Assembly: GCA_021817825.1 (NCBI GenBank)
Contig: JAKAFS010000029.1
Span: forward strand, 1-40,842
Length of the DNA stretch: 40,842 bases
Direction: 5' to 3'
Source: Deltaproteobacteria bacterium
GTDB taxonomy: Bacteria; Desulfobacterota; Syntrophia; Syntrophales; UBA5619
Shown here: in pieces, positions 1 through 9,605 of the stretch
Layout of the letters: every line of letters begins with the position of its first letter
Position numbering within the stretch: the first letter of the stretch is position 1
Notes under the pieces: generated by a model
Seen by the model: only the letters and a program-made list of their open reading frames with translations
What the model was told of the DNA's origin: nothing
The model's database searches: none
Position numbers and translations under genes: made by a program

Positions 1-242
1 AATTTGCAGACCTCACCGATGTCGCCCGGCAACGGGACGAAAAGGGTTATCTGGTGATTCCGGATCGGAAAGAGGCGATTTATACAGCCATGGGTCTGGC
101 CGGGAAGAGCGACATCGTCCTCATCGCCGGCAAGGGGCACGAGGATTACCAGATCATCGGCACGCAAAAGTTTCCCTTCGACGACCGGCAAATCGCCCGG
201 GAGGCCCTGGCCCGCAAAACGGAGGAAGGAACCCAGTCATGA
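1..242 (+). CDS. murE: UDP-N-acetylmuramoyl-tripeptide synthetase MurE (3' end only)
   Basis: MurE adds the third stem-peptide residue, usually meso-diaminopimelate in Gram-negatives, to UDP-MurNAc-L-Ala-D-Glu in the cytoplasm. Only the last 79 or so codons are present; the frame is open from base 3, so the gene enters from the left edge. The visible part carries the family's C-terminal signature AGKGHEDYQ (bases 127-153), followed by a short tail ending in TGA. The stop overlaps the murF start in an ATGA motif, indicating translational coupling. The part that determines substrate choice (the DNPR-type motif) is outside the window, so amino-acid specificity cannot be read here. Confidence 0.93.
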   Translation, partial: FADLTDVARQRDEKGYLVIPDRKEAIYTAMGLAGKSDIVLIAGKGHEDYQIIGTQKFPFDDRQIAREALARKTEEGTQS

Positions 243-1660
243 CCCCCGATGCGCCGATCTTTTCCGCCGTCGAGCTCCAGGACGCCACGGGCGGCGTCCC
301 GCTCCGGGGCCGTTCGGAGTGGTCCTGCCGGGGCATCTCCACGGACACCCGCACCCTGAGCGAGGGCAATCTTTTCATCGCCCTTTCCGGAGAGAATTTC
401 GACGGCCATGACTGTCTGGCGGAGGCCGCCCGGAAGGGGGCCGCGGGCCTGATCATCCGCATGGACAGGACCGCAACGCTCGGGGGGGCAACCGCAGGAC
501 CGCCGGTGATCGGCGTTCCCGACACACTGGCGGCGCTCGGTGACATCGCTCACGCCTGGCGGCGACGCTTCACCGCCCCGGTCCTGGCGATTACGGGCAG
601 TGCCGGCAAGACGACGACCAAGGAGATGGTCCTGGCGATCGCCTCCCGCTCCCGGAACGTTCTTTTCACCGAGGGAAACCTGAACAATCTGATCGGCTTG
701 CCCTTCACGCTGCTGCGGATGCGGCCCTCCCACGCCTTGGCGGTCGTCGAGCTGGGGACCAACCGGCCGGGCGAAATCGCGCGGCTGGCCGCCATCGCCA
801 GCCCGGATATCGGGCTGATCACGAATGTCGGCGCCGCCCATCTGGAAGGGCTGGGCTCGATCGAGGCCGTCCGGGAGGAAAAGGGGGCTCTTTTTGCGGC
901 CCTGGGCAAAGAGGGAACGGCGATCCTCAACGGCGACGATGGGCACATCGGCATTCTCGCGGCGCGCTGGCCGGGAAAGCGGATCGTCTACGGTCTCGGA
1001 CCGGGCGCGGAAGTGACGGCCGAAAAGATCTCTCCACTGGGAGCGGCGGGGGTCCGTTTCGATCTCATCTTCCAGGGGGCCGCCACGGAGATTCAGCTGG
1101 CCATCCCCGGCCGGCACAACGTTCAAAACGCCCTGGCTGCGACGGCAGCCTCCCTGGCGCTGGGTTTCGGCCGCCAGGAGATCGTCGCGGGCCTCGCCGC
1201 CTTCCGACCCGTACCCGGGCGGATGGAGATTCGCCCCTTGGCCAACGGCGCCTTTCTCATCATGGACGCCTACAACGCCAACCCCGCCTCGGTCAGGGAA
1301 GCGCTCCTGACCCTCAAGACGCTCCGGGACGAAGGCCGGTCCATTGCGGTTCTCGGCGACATGCTGGAGTTGGGACCCGAGGCCGGACGGCTCCATGAAG
1401 AGATCGGCGCACTGGCAGCGAAAACCGGCGTCGGGACCCTCTTTCTCAAGGGGGAACTCACGCGAACCACAGCGGCGGGCGCGATCCGCAGGGGATTCCC
1501 CAGGGAGCGGATCGTCTTTTTTATGGATCCCGAAACCGTCGTCGAGCGCCTGCAAGGAGACCTGAAAAAGGGAGACTGGATTCTGGTGAAGGGGTCCCGA
1601 AAGATGAAATTGGAAGCCGTAGCGGAGGCAATCATCTCGGCATTTGACCTTCGGACATAA
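239..1660 (+). CDS. murF: UDP-N-acetylmuramoyl-tripeptide--D-alanyl-D-alanine ligase MurF
   Basis: MurF joins D-Ala-D-Ala to the UDP-MurNAc-tripeptide, using ATP, to finish the cytoplasmic pentapeptide precursor. The 473-residue product has the normal Mur ligase order: N-terminal UDP-binding domain (roughly 1-115, with STDTR at 35-39), central ATPase domain with the P-loop GSAGKTTTK at 120-128, and a C-terminal domain containing DAYNANPAS, a MurF hallmark. Length matches the family (about 450-470). The start at 239 overlaps the murE stop and follows a strong GGAGGAAGG ribosome-binding site. It depends on a D-Ala-D-Ala ligase that is not encoded in this window. Confidence 0.97.
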   Translation: MTPDAPIFSAVELQDATGGVPLRGRSEWSCRGISTDTRTLSEGNLFIALSGENFDGHDCLAEAARKGAAGLIIRMDRTATLGGATAGPPVIGVPDTLAALGDIAHAWRRRFTAPVLAITGSAGKTTTKEMVLAIASRSRNVLFTEGNLNNLIGLPFTLLRMRPSHALAVVELGTNRPGEIARLAAIASPDIGLITNVGAAHLEGLGSIEAVREEKGALFAALGKEGTAILNGDDGHIGILAARWPGKRIVYGLGPGAEVTAEKISPLGAAGVRFDLIFQGAATEIQLAIPGRHNVQNALAATAASLALGFGRQEIVAGLAAFRPVPGRMEIRPLANGAFLIMDAYNANPASVREALLTLKTLRDEGRSIAVLGDMLELGPEAGRLHEEIGALAAKTGVGTLFLKGELTRTTAAGAIRRGFPRERIVFFMDPETVVERLQGDLKKGDWILVKGSRKMKLEAVAEAIISAFDLRT

Positions 1661-1718
1661 AGGGTGTAAAGGTCCGTCACTTAAAAAAAACACCGGCGGA
1701 GCCGGCGGGGACATTGAA

Positions 1719-2798
1719 ATGCTTTTTCATCTTTTATATCCACTGCATACGACATATTCCTTCTTCAATGTCTTTCGCTACATTACCTTCCGGACCATCT
1801 ATGCCGCCATCACGGCGCTGATCATCTGTTTCGTCGTCGGCCCCTGGATGATCCGCAAGCTCCAGACCCTCCGGATCGGCCAGATGATCCGCGAAGACGG
1901 TCCCGACTCCCATCTCGTGAAACAGGGGACGCCGACCATGGGCGGCATCCTGATCATCTTCGCCGTCACGATCTCCACGCTGCTCTGGTCCAATCTGACC
2001 GTCGGCTACGTCTGGCTCACCGTCATGGTCATGATCGGCTTCGGCCTCATCGGCTTCTTCGATGACTATCGGAAGCTCACCCGGCAGAACAGCCGGGGAG
2101 TCTCCGGAAAGGTCCGCCTGGCCGCGGAGATCGCCATCGCCCTTTTCGTCAGCATCCTTCTTTTCATCAAGCCCGGCTTCAACTCGAACGTGACGATCCC
2201 GTTCTTCAAAACCGTCCTGCCGAATCTGGGCTGGGGCTATGTGCTCCTCTCGACGTTCATCATCGTCGGCGCCGCCAATGCCGTCAACCTCACCGACGGC
2301 CTGGACGGCCTGGCCATCGGTCCGGCCATCACCTGTTTCATGACCTATCTGCTCTTCGCCTACTTCGCCGGAAACGTGAAGATCGCCGCCTATCTCCAGC
2401 TCCCCTATGTGGCGGGGACCGGAGAACTGGCCATCTTCTGCGGAGCGATCGTCGGCGCCGGCATCGGCTTTCTCTGGTACAACACCTACCCGGCCCAGGT
2501 CTTCATGGGCGATGTGGGCTCCCTCTCCCTCGGCGCTTCCCTGGGCACCCTGGCCATCTTGACGAAGCAGGAGATTCTGCTGGCCATCGTCGGAGGCATC
2601 TTCGTCCTGGAAACCTTTTCGGTCATCTTCCAGGTCGGCTGGTTCAAGCTGACCAAAGGGCGGCGGATCTTCCGGATGGCGCCGATCCACCACCATTTCG
2701 AACTCAAGGGATGGCCGGAGCCCAAAGTGATCGTCCGGTTCTGGATCATCTCCATCCTGCTGGCCCTGGTGGCCATCAGCACACTGAAATTGAGGTAA
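1719..2798 (+). CDS. mraY: Phospho-N-acetylmuramoyl-pentapeptide transferase MraY
   Basis: MraY is the integral membrane enzyme that transfers phospho-MurNAc-pentapeptide to undecaprenyl phosphate, giving lipid I. The frame is open from 1644, but the ATG at 1719 gives 359 residues, the usual MraY size, and begins with the family-typical MLFHLLYPL. Diagnostic motifs are present: FFDDYRK (about 113-119), NLTDGLDGL (about 190-198) and [11 protein letters not shown] near 320, the last being the conserved histidine motif. About ten hydrophobic segments are visible. A 58-base spacer separates it from murF and contains a short CCGGC/GCCGG dyad just before the ribosome-binding region. Confidence 0.97.
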   Translation: MLFHLLYPLHTTYSFFNVFRYITFRTIYAAITALIICFVVGPWMIRKLQTLRIGQMIREDGPDSHLVKQGTPTMGGILIIFAVTISTLLWSNLTVGYVWLTVMVMIGFGLIGFFDDYRKLTRQNSRGVSGKVRLAAEIAIALFVSILLFIKPGFNSNVTIPFFKTVLPNLGWGYVLLSTFIIVGAANAVNLTDGLDGLAIGPAITCFMTYLLFAYFAGNVKIAAYLQLPYVAGTGELAIFCGAIVGAGIGFLWYNTYPAQVFMGDVGSLSLGASLGTLAILTKQEILLAIVGGIFVLETFSVIFQVGWFKLTKGRRIFRMAPIHHHFELKGWPEPKVIVRFWIISILLALVAISTLKLR

Positions 2799-2807
2799 GC
2801 GCAGTTC

Positions 2808-4160
2808 ATGGACCTTCAAGACAAAAAAGTGGCCGTCATCGGCGTCGGCAAGACGGGATTGGCGACGGCGCGTTTTCTCGCCAACCGGGGCGCCCGGATC
2901 GTCCTGACCGATGTCAAACCGGAAGCGGCGTGGCAGGAGTCCGTTGCAGCCCTCCTGCCCCCCGGCGCCCAATGGAGCGCCGGGCCTTACGGGACGGAAT
3001 GTCTGGCCGGCGTCGATCTGGTCGTCCCCTCGCCCGGCATCTATCCCACCCATCCAATCCTCACCGCGGCCCAGGAGCGGGGAATTCCGATCCTGAGCGA
3101 ACTGGAGCTGGCCTATAGGTTCCTCCAAACGCCGCTCGTGGCCATCACGGGGACGAACGGCAAGACCACGGTGACGACCCTGATCGGCGAGATTCTCCGC
3201 GCGGCGGGCAAAGAGGTCTTCGTAGGCGGCAATATCGGCGCTCCTTTGATCGGTTACACCGACGGCCCCCAAGAGGCGGACTGGGCGGTCGTCGAGGTGA
3301 GCAGCTTCCAACTCCAGTGGGCGGAGTCCTTTCATCCCCATATCGCCCTCCTTTTGCACGTCACGAGCGACCATGTGGACTACCATGGCAGCTTCGCCGC
3401 CTACCGGGCGGTCAAGGAAAGGATCTTTGCCCGCCAGGACGCCTCCGATCTGGCCATCCTCAACGCCGACGACGCCGGCACGGCTGCCCTGGCCGATCGC
3501 CTGACGGCGCAAAGGGCGCTCTTTTGCTCCACCGGCCCCGTGGCCCGGGGGATGTACCTTTCCGGAGCGCAACTCATCCATGTTCTCCCTTCCGGCGAAC
3601 GGGAGGAATACCCCCGGGAGATGATCGGCATCCCGGGGCTGCACAACGTGGAAAACGTGATGGCGGCGATCCTGGCCGCCCGCGGCTGCGGCTGCGACCC
3701 GGCCACGATCCGCAGGGCCGTGGAAGGCTTCCGGGGGATTGCCCACCGGATCGAATACGCCGGCGAACAGAACGGCGTCGCCTTCTATGACGATTCCAAG
3801 GGAACCAATGTAGGGGCGGTGGTGCGGGCCATCGAAAGCTTCTCCCGCCCCATCGTCCTGCTTCTCGGCGGCCGGGACAAGGAAGGCGATTTTGCGACCC
3901 TGGTCCCCCTGATCCGGGAACGGGTCCGGCAGGTGGTCCTCTTCGGCGAGGCGCGGGAAAAGATCCACGCCCTGATCGGCGACGCGGCGGCGACGACGCT
4001 CGCCCCCACCCTGCAAGAGGCGGTGGCGGCGGCCTGGGGTCTGGCCCGGCCGGGCGATATTGTCCTTTTATCGCCGGGATGCGCCAGTTTCGATGAATTC
4101 ACGGATTACAAGGCACGGGGACGGGCCTTTCGGGAATGGGTCGGACAGCTGTCGTCATGA
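2808..4160 (+). CDS. murD: UDP-N-acetylmuramoylalanine--D-glutamate ligase MurD
   Basis: MurD adds D-glutamate to UDP-MurNAc-L-alanine with ATP. The 450-residue product has a Rossmann-like N-terminal UDP-binding domain (VIGVGKTGLA at 10-19), the P-loop GTNGKTTVTTL at 115-125, and the C-terminal DDSKGTN motif at about 327-333 that is typical of MurD. Length is normal. It starts 9 bases after mraY, and its stop overlaps the ftsW start (ATGA at 4157-4160), so expression is likely coupled both ways. Confidence 0.97.
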   Translation: MDLQDKKVAVIGVGKTGLATARFLANRGARIVLTDVKPEAAWQESVAALLPPGAQWSAGPYGTECLAGVDLVVPSPGIYPTHPILTAAQERGIPILSELELAYRFLQTPLVAITGTNGKTTVTTLIGEILRAAGKEVFVGGNIGAPLIGYTDGPQEADWAVVEVSSFQLQWAESFHPHIALLLHVTSDHVDYHGSFAAYRAVKERIFARQDASDLAILNADDAGTAALADRLTAQRALFCSTGPVARGMYLSGAQLIHVLPSGEREEYPREMIGIPGLHNVENVMAAILAARGCGCDPATIRRAVEGFRGIAHRIEYAGEQNGVAFYDDSKGTNVGAVVRAIESFSRPIVLLLGGRDKEGDFATLVPLIRERVRQVVLFGEAREKIHALIGDAAATTLAPTLQEAVAAAWGLARPGDIVLLSPGCASFDEFTDYKARGRAFREWVGQLSS

Positions 4161-5260
4161 AGAGCGTCGGGAGAGAAAAGAAACCGGATTTGATCCTCCT
4201 TTTGGTCACCCTGCTTTTGGTGACCATCGGGACGGTGATGATCTACAGTTCCAGTTCGATCCTGGCCACCGAGCGGTATCACGACGGCCAATATTTTCTC
4301 AAGAAGCAACTTTTCTTTCTCGTCCTGGGCTTGCTGCTCATGGTCCTGATGACCCGGATTCCCTACTACAAGCTCCGGAAACTGGCCTGGGCCGGCATCA
4401 TCCTCTCGGCACTGATGTTGGGCGCCCTTTGGATCCCCCACTTGGGGGTCCGCGCCGGCGGCGCCGTCCGCTGGCTCCGCCTCGGGGTCTTTTCCTTCCA
4501 GGTTTCCGAGCTGGTCAAGATCGCCCTGATCGTCTTTTTGGCCCATTTTTTGACCCTGAGGGTCAGCCGCATCCGGGAGATCAAACAGGGAATCCTCATC
4601 CCCCTCATCGTCACGGGCATCATCGCCGCGCTGATCCTGTTGCAGCCCGATTTCGGCACGACGGTCATCATCGCCGTCATCACCCTGCTCATGATCTATC
4701 TGGCCGGCGGCCGGATCGTCCATCTGGCAAGCCTGGCGGCGCTGTTTTTGCCCGTCGCCGTCTGGATGCTCGTCCACAAGAGCTACCGTCTGGCCCGGCT
4801 GATGACCTTCCTGGACCCCTGGAAAGACCCCCGTCATTCGGGATTTCAGATCATCCAGTCCCTGATCTCCTTCGGTTCCGGCGGCGCCCTCGGCGTGGGG
4901 CTCGGGGACGGCATGCAGAAGCTCTTCTATCTTCCCGAGCCTCATACCGATTTCATCCTCTCGGTGATCGCCGAAGAGGGGGGATTCATCGCCGTCGCCC
5001 TGGTCCTTTTTCTCTATATCGTCCTGATCGTCCGGGGGTTCCAGATCTCCTTGAAGGCGCCGGAACTGTTCGGAAACCTGTTGGCCGCCGGGTTGACGAT
5101 GATGCTGGCCCTGGAGGCCGTCATCAACATCGCCGGCGTCATGGGATTGATCCCCCTGAAGGGGCTCGCGCTCCCCTTCCTGAGTTACGGGGGGACCTCG
5201 CTGGTCATGTCGCTGGTCGCCGTGGGGATGCTCCTGAACATCTCCGCCTATGAAGGATGA
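4157..5260 (+). CDS. ftsW: SEDS peptidoglycan glycosyltransferase FtsW
   Basis: FtsW is the SEDS-family membrane glycosyltransferase that polymerises lipid II at the septum together with a class B PBP. The frame is open from an ATG at 4136, but the start at 4157 makes an exact ATGA overlap with the murD stop and gives 367 residues, so I prefer it. About ten transmembrane segments are visible. The family motif PEPHTDFILSVIAEEGG (about 260-276) includes the conserved acidic residue of the cavity, and PFLSYGGTSL lies near 339-348. Position between murD and murG distinguishes it from RodA. The partner gene ftsI is not in the window; it usually lies upstream of murE. Confidence 0.95.
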   Translation: MKSVGREKKPDLILLLVTLLLVTIGTVMIYSSSSILATERYHDGQYFLKKQLFFLVLGLLLMVLMTRIPYYKLRKLAWAGIILSALMLGALWIPHLGVRAGGAVRWLRLGVFSFQVSELVKIALIVFLAHFLTLRVSRIREIKQGILIPLIVTGIIAALILLQPDFGTTVIIAVITLLMIYLAGGRIVHLASLAALFLPVAVWMLVHKSYRLARLMTFLDPWKDPRHSGFQIIQSLISFGSGGALGVGLGDGMQKLFYLPEPHTDFILSVIAEEGGFIAVALVLFLYIVLIVRGFQISLKAPELFGNLLAAGLTMMLALEAVINIAGVMGLIPLKGLALPFLSYGGTSLVMSLVAVGMLLNISAYEG

Positions 5261-5266
5261 AGGCCC

Positions 5267-6379
5267 ATGCAAAGAGATAAAGGACTGGCAATGGTCATCG
5301 CGGGCGGAGGGACGGGGGGGCACCTCTTTCCCGGCATTGCGATCGCCGAGGAGTTTCTCCGGCGGCAAAGCGACCACCGGCTCCTCTTCATCGGCACCGA
5401 ACGGGGGCTCGAAAAGCGGCTCCTGGGGAAAATGGGTCTTCCCCTACAGACGCTCAGGGTCGAAGGGATCAAGGGACGGGGCCTCCTTAGGACCTTGGCC
5501 GCCTTCGGCAAGATTCCCGGCAGCCTTCGCGATTCGTTCCGGATCTTAAAGGAATTCCAGCCCGCTGTCGTGGTCGGTGTCGGCGGTTATGCCTCGGGCC
5601 CGGCGGTCCTGGCCGCCCGCCTCATGGGGACCCCCACGGCGATTGCCGAGCAGAACGCCTTCCCTGGACTAACAAACCGGATTCTCGGCCGTTTCGTCGA
5701 TCGAATCTTCATCACCTTTGCGGCATCGCAACGCTGGTTCCCGAAGGGTCGGACGCAGGTCACCGGCAATCCCATCCGGGCGGCCTTTCTGGACCAGCCC
5801 CCCAAAGAGGAGAAAACCGAGCGGTCCTTCACCCTGCTGATCTTCGGCGGCAGCCAGGGGGCCCATGCCCTCAACCGGATCGTCGGCGAGGCCCTCCCGA
5901 CCCTGGCGCCTCTCAAGGATCGCCTCCGGTTCATCCACCAGACCGGGGAAAAGGACCTGGAAGAGGTCCGCAAAGTCTATCGCCAAGGGGATTTTGCGGC
6001 CGAGGTTTCGCCCTTCATCATGGACATGGCCGCGACCTACCGGGAAGCCGACCTGATCCTCTGCCGGGCCGGCGCGACCTCGCTCGCCGAGATCACCGCC
6101 GCCGGGAAAGCCTCCCTTCTGGTCCCCTTTCCCTTCGCCGTGAACGACCATCAGACGGGCAACGCCGAGGTCCTGGCCCGGGCCGGAGCGGCGGAAATGT
6201 TTGCCGAAAAGGATCTGGACGGCCCCAAGCTCGCCGCGGCAATCGAACGGCTCCACGGCGACCCCGCCGCCCTCCGGAAGATGGAAACGGCCGCCGCCGC
6301 CCTAGGCAACCGGCGGGCGGCGGAAGATATTGTCGATGCCTGTCTGGCGCTGATTGCCGAGAAGAAAGAAGGAAAGTAA
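5267..6379 (+). CDS. murG: Lipid II synthase MurG (UDP-GlcNAc transferase)
   Basis: MurG, a peripheral inner-membrane GT-B enzyme, transfers GlcNAc from UDP-GlcNAc to lipid I to make lipid II. The 370-residue product has the glycine-rich loop GGGTGGH at 13-19, the second N-domain loop in GVGGYASGPA, the AEQNAFPG segment, and in the C domain FGGSQGA plus RAGATSLAEI with the downstream NDHQTGNAE acceptor/nucleotide motif. Length is slightly above the usual 355-365. A start at the internal ATG 5291 is possible but would remove eight residues just before the glycine loop. The stop shares one base with the murC start (TAATG). Confidence 0.97.
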   Translation: MQRDKGLAMVIAGGGTGGHLFPGIAIAEEFLRRQSDHRLLFIGTERGLEKRLLGKMGLPLQTLRVEGIKGRGLLRTLAAFGKIPGSLRDSFRILKEFQPAVVVGVGGYASGPAVLAARLMGTPTAIAEQNAFPGLTNRILGRFVDRIFITFAASQRWFPKGRTQVTGNPIRAAFLDQPPKEEKTERSFTLLIFGGSQGAHALNRIVGEALPTLAPLKDRLRFIHQTGEKDLEEVRKVYRQGDFAAEVSPFIMDMAATYREADLILCRAGATSLAEITAAGKASLLVPFPFAVNDHQTGNAEVLARAGAAEMFAEKDLDGPKLAAAIERLHGDPAALRKMETAAAALGNRRAAEDIVDACLALIAEKKEGK

Positions 6380-7800
6380 TGCAAGACTCCACCCTGCACA
6401 ACAGCAGCATGAAACGGAAGATCCGGCGGATCCACTTCGTCGGGATCGGCGGCATCGGCATGAGCGGCATCGCCGAGGTCCTCCTCAATCTGGGATATGA
6501 GATCAGCGGCTCGGATCTGGGCGCCTCGGACATCACCCAACGGCTGGACGAACTGGGCGCCGCGATTCATAGGGGGCACGACGCCTCGCACATCGGCCAG
6601 GCCGACGTCGTCGTCACCTCGACGGCCGTCCGGGTAGACAACCCGGAAGTGGAGGAGGCCCATCGGCGCGGCATCCCCGTCATCCCCCGGGCCGAGATGC
6701 TCGCCGAGCTTCTGAAGATGAAGTTTTCCATCGCCGTCTCGGGGAGCCACGGCAAGACGACGACCACCTCGATGGTGGCGACGCTCCTGGCCCACGGCAA
6801 CCTGGACCCCACGCTGGTCATCGGCGGCAAGCTCGCCAGCATCGGGAGCAACGCCCGGCTCGGCGACGGCGAGGTGATCGTGGCCGAGGCGGACGAAAGC
6901 GACGGCTCCTTTCTGAAGCTCAGCCCCTGCCTGGCCGTCATCACCAACATCGACAAGGAGCATATGGACCATTACCGGGACATGGAGGAGATCAAGACGG
7001 CCTTCCTCCAGTTTGCCAACATCGTCCCTTTCTACGGTTCGACCATCCTGTGCACCGACGACGTCCATGTCCGGGAGATCCTGCCCGAGATCAAACGCAA
7101 GACGATCTCCTACGGCATCGAGCAGCCTGCGGACTACCGGGCGACGGAGATCGTCTTTTCCGGGAGCGGCACCCGCTTTTCCCTCTATCATCGGGACACC
7201 CTGCTGGGATCGGTCAAGCTCAAGGTCCCCGGACGGTTCAACGTCTACAATGCCCTGGCAGCGGTGGCCGTGGCCCGGGAAATGGAGTTGTCCTTTCCCG
7301 TCATCCGGGAGGGACTCCAGCGTTTCACCGGCGTCCAGCGGCGGCTCGATGTCCGGGGCGAGGCCCGGGGAGTGACCGTGATGGACGACTACGGCCATCA
7401 CCCGACCGAGATCCGGGCCACCCTGGCGGCCGCCAAGCAGGTCTGGCCCGGACGGATGATCGTCGTCTTCCAGCCCCACCGCTATACCCGCACCCAGGCC
7501 CTCTTTCAGGAATTCCTGACCGCCTTTCAGGATGCGGATCAGTTGATCATGACCGACATCTATCCGGCGAGCGAGGAGCCGATCCCGGGGGTGACGGCCG
7601 AGGCGCTCTGCGAAGCGATCCGCCGGGCCGGTCATCCGAGTGTCCTGTACTGCGCCGGTTTTGAGGCCATCGCGGACCATCTGACCCGGATCGCCCAACC
7701 GACCGATGTGATCCTGACCCAGGGGGCCGGCAGCATCTGGAAGGTGGGGGAAGCCTTTTTGAAACGCAACGGCGAGGGAAAGGCCGATGGAAAAGGTTGA
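6379..7800 (+). CDS. murC: UDP-N-acetylmuramate--L-alanine ligase MurC
   Basis: MurC adds the first stem-peptide residue, L-alanine, to UDP-MurNAc. The 473-residue product starts with the dinucleotide-like loop HFVGIGGIGMSG (19-30), has the P-loop GSHGKTTTTS at 122-131 and the C-terminal DDYGHHPTE motif characteristic of MurC. The start at 6379 follows a GAAGGAAAG ribosome-binding site inside the murG end; an internal ATG at 6409 lacks one. The 3' end overlaps murB by 14 bases. Size is ordinary and there is no fusion to MurB or Ddl, although such fusions are known in this family. Confidence 0.97.
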   Translation: MQDSTLHNSSMKRKIRRIHFVGIGGIGMSGIAEVLLNLGYEISGSDLGASDITQRLDELGAAIHRGHDASHIGQADVVVTSTAVRVDNPEVEEAHRRGIPVIPRAEMLAELLKMKFSIAVSGSHGKTTTTSMVATLLAHGNLDPTLVIGGKLASIGSNARLGDGEVIVAEADESDGSFLKLSPCLAVITNIDKEHMDHYRDMEEIKTAFLQFANIVPFYGSTILCTDDVHVREILPEIKRKTISYGIEQPADYRATEIVFSGSGTRFSLYHRDTLLGSVKLKVPGRFNVYNALAAVAVAREMELSFPVIREGLQRFTGVQRRLDVRGEARGVTVMDDYGHHPTEIRATLAAAKQVWPGRMIVVFQPHRYTRTQALFQEFLTAFQDADQLIMTDIYPASEEPIPGVTAEALCEAIRRAGHPSVLYCAGFEAIADHLTRIAQPTDVILTQGAGSIWKVGEAFLKRNGEGKADGKG

Positions 7801-8710
7801 CCTCCGCAAGGCCGGCCTTGACCGGCTGATCGCAGGACCGGTGCTTTTCGCCGAACCGGCGGATCGCCATACCTCCATGGGCGTCGGGGGGCCCATCGAT
7901 GCCTTGGCCTTTCCGGAAAGCAGGGAAGAACTGGCACGCCTGGTCGCCTTCCTCGGGCAGCAACGCATCCCCTTTCTGCCCGTGGGCAACTGGACCAATC
8001 TGATCGTGCGCGGCGGCGGCTACCGGGGCGTGCTGATTTCACTTTCAGGATTGCGCCGCCTGACCCGAAGCGACAACCCGGACGGAACCGTTCTTTTGGA
8101 AGCCGAGGCGGGCGTCGCCCTTTCCGAACTGGTGAACCTTTCCCAGAGGGAAGCCCTGACGGGGATCGAGTTTTGCGCCGGCATCCCCGGCAGCGTCGGC
8201 GGCGCCGTCCGGATGAACGCCGGGGCTTACGGCGGAGAGATCAAGGATGTCTGTAATTCCATACAGTCATTAACCACAGACAAGGGAATTCGGACCCTGA
8301 AGCGCAAGGATCTTCCCTTTGCGTACAGAATTCTTGACTTGCCGGCAGAAATGATTATCATCGGCGCAGCGTTTTGCTTGCAAAGGGGAAAGGGGGAAGT
8401 GGTCGCCGCGACGGTCCGCGACTTCCTCAGCCGCAGAAAAGACAAGCATCCGCTCGAATTTAGGAATGCCGGGTCGATCTTCAAAAATCCGCGGGAGATC
8501 CCGGCAGGCCAGCTCATTGAACAAACGGGCCTCAAGGGGATGCGCCTCGGAGACGCCCAGGTATCGGAAAAGCATGGCAATTTTATCGTCAACCGGGGGC
8601 AGGCGACGGCGGAGGAGATCCTCACACTCCTCGACCTGGTTCAAAAGCGGGTATTCGAGGCGACGGGGCAGTTTCTCGAACCGGAAGTGAAAATCATCGG
8701 GGTGCCATGA
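7787..8710 (+). CDS. murB: UDP-N-acetylenolpyruvoylglucosamine reductase MurB
   Basis: MurB is the FAD- and NADPH-dependent reductase that converts UDP-GlcNAc-enolpyruvate to UDP-MurNAc. The 307-residue product has the FAD-binding segment GNWTNLIVRGGG (67-78), GIPGSVGGAVRMNAGAYGG (132-150) with the conserved arginine, the catalytic serine in GSIFKNP (229-235, Ser230) and the final acidic residue in LEPEVK near 297-302. The length and pattern fit a type II enzyme. Usually this loop reads GNGSN or GSGSN, so WTN is a mild variant. The stretch around 8250-8350 is noticeably more AT-rich than its surroundings. The stop overlaps the ftsQ start (ATGA). Confidence 0.96.
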   Translation: MEKVDLRKAGLDRLIAGPVLFAEPADRHTSMGVGGPIDALAFPESREELARLVAFLGQQRIPFLPVGNWTNLIVRGGGYRGVLISLSGLRRLTRSDNPDGTVLLEAEAGVALSELVNLSQREALTGIEFCAGIPGSVGGAVRMNAGAYGGEIKDVCNSIQSLTTDKGIRTLKRKDLPFAYRILDLPAEMIIIGAAFCLQRGKGEVVAATVRDFLSRRKDKHPLEFRNAGSIFKNPREIPAGQLIEQTGLKGMRLGDAQVSEKHGNFIVNRGQATAEEILTLLDLVQKRVFEATGQFLEPEVKIIGVP

Positions 8711-9564
8711 AAAAACCGTTCCGCCTGCAACTGGAGGCAAAGAAGAACCGGCTGAAACGTCACGCGGGAGAATTCCTGCGGGAAGTCGGTCAGGTCATCC
8801 TCCTGATGGGCGCGATCGTCTGCGTCACCGCCTTGCTGCTGATCGCCTACGATGTGACGGTTCGCTCCCCCTATCTCTGCGTCCGGGAAGTCTTCGTCAA
8901 GGGCTGCAAGGAGCTGACGGAAAAGGAGATCCTGGCGCTGGCGGCCATTCGCCCCACGCCGAATATCCTGACCCTGAACCTCGACGCCATCGTCCGCCGG
9001 ATTCAGGTCAATCCTTGGATCCGGGAAGTGTCCGTCGGCAGGGAATTTCCGAACCGGCTGGTCATCGTGGTTCGGGAAAGGAAGGCGGTGGCCCTTCTCC
9101 AGGGGGAAGGCGAACTGCATCTGCTGGACGGTGACGGATCGCTCTTCAAGAAGCTGGAACCGGGAGACGAAACCAACCTGCCGGTCCTGACGGGCTGCCT
9201 CCGGGAGGGAAAAGCCGATGAGGCGCTGATCAAAAAGTCCCTCGTCCTGCTGGGCACCCTGGCGGGGGCCAAAGATGTCCCGGCCATCGGCTCCGTATCG
9301 GAAGTTCACGGGAACGAGACCTTCGGGCTTTCCGTCTTCACCGACACGGGACTTTGCCTACAGTTGGGGTTCGACGGGTACGAAGGCAAGCTCCAGCGGT
9401 TGGCCCCGGTCATGGCGGATCTGGACCGCAAGAATCTCAAAACGGGGTTTCTGCTCATCGACCTGAGCGACCCGGCCAAGATCAATGTGCAGCAGCGCAG
9501 CGTCCTTACTCCGGGCGGAAGTGCGGAACCCGCCGCCGGTACCGGGCAGGGATACAGGATGTAA
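8707..9564 (+). CDS. ftsQ: Cell division protein FtsQ
   Basis: FtsQ is a bitopic inner-membrane division protein that links early and late divisome components in the periplasm. The 285-residue product has a basic cytoplasmic N-terminus, one membrane segment at about 28-50, a POTRA domain (roughly 57-125, starting at VREVFVKG) and a C-terminal FtsQ beta domain. Sequence conservation is low in this family, so the call rests on topology, the POTRA pattern and position directly before ftsA and ftsZ. It overlaps the murB stop (ATGA). In many deltaproteobacteria ddl lies between murB and ftsQ; here nothing does. Confidence 0.93.
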   Translation: MKKPFRLQLEAKKNRLKRHAGEFLREVGQVILLMGAIVCVTALLLIAYDVTVRSPYLCVREVFVKGCKELTEKEILALAAIRPTPNILTLNLDAIVRRIQVNPWIREVSVGREFPNRLVIVVRERKAVALLQGEGELHLLDGDGSLFKKLEPGDETNLPVLTGCLREGKADEALIKKSLVLLGTLAGAKDVPAIGSVSEVHGNETFGLSVFTDTGLCLQLGFDGYEGKLQRLAPVMADLDRKNLKTGFLLIDLSDPAKINVQQRSVLTPGGSAEPAAGTGQGYRM

Positions 9565-9605
9565 GAAGGAACAAAGGGCAGCGTTAAAACAGGGTGGGAG
9601 GAACC

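Noticed and set aside
146-4016. Very long minus-strand open frames opposite murF-murD (up to 760 codons)
   Set aside because: They are exact shadows of strongly identified genes in GC-rich DNA, have no ribosome-binding sites or recognisable domains, and are low-complexity in D, G, R and P. The same applies to other long antisense frames across the window.
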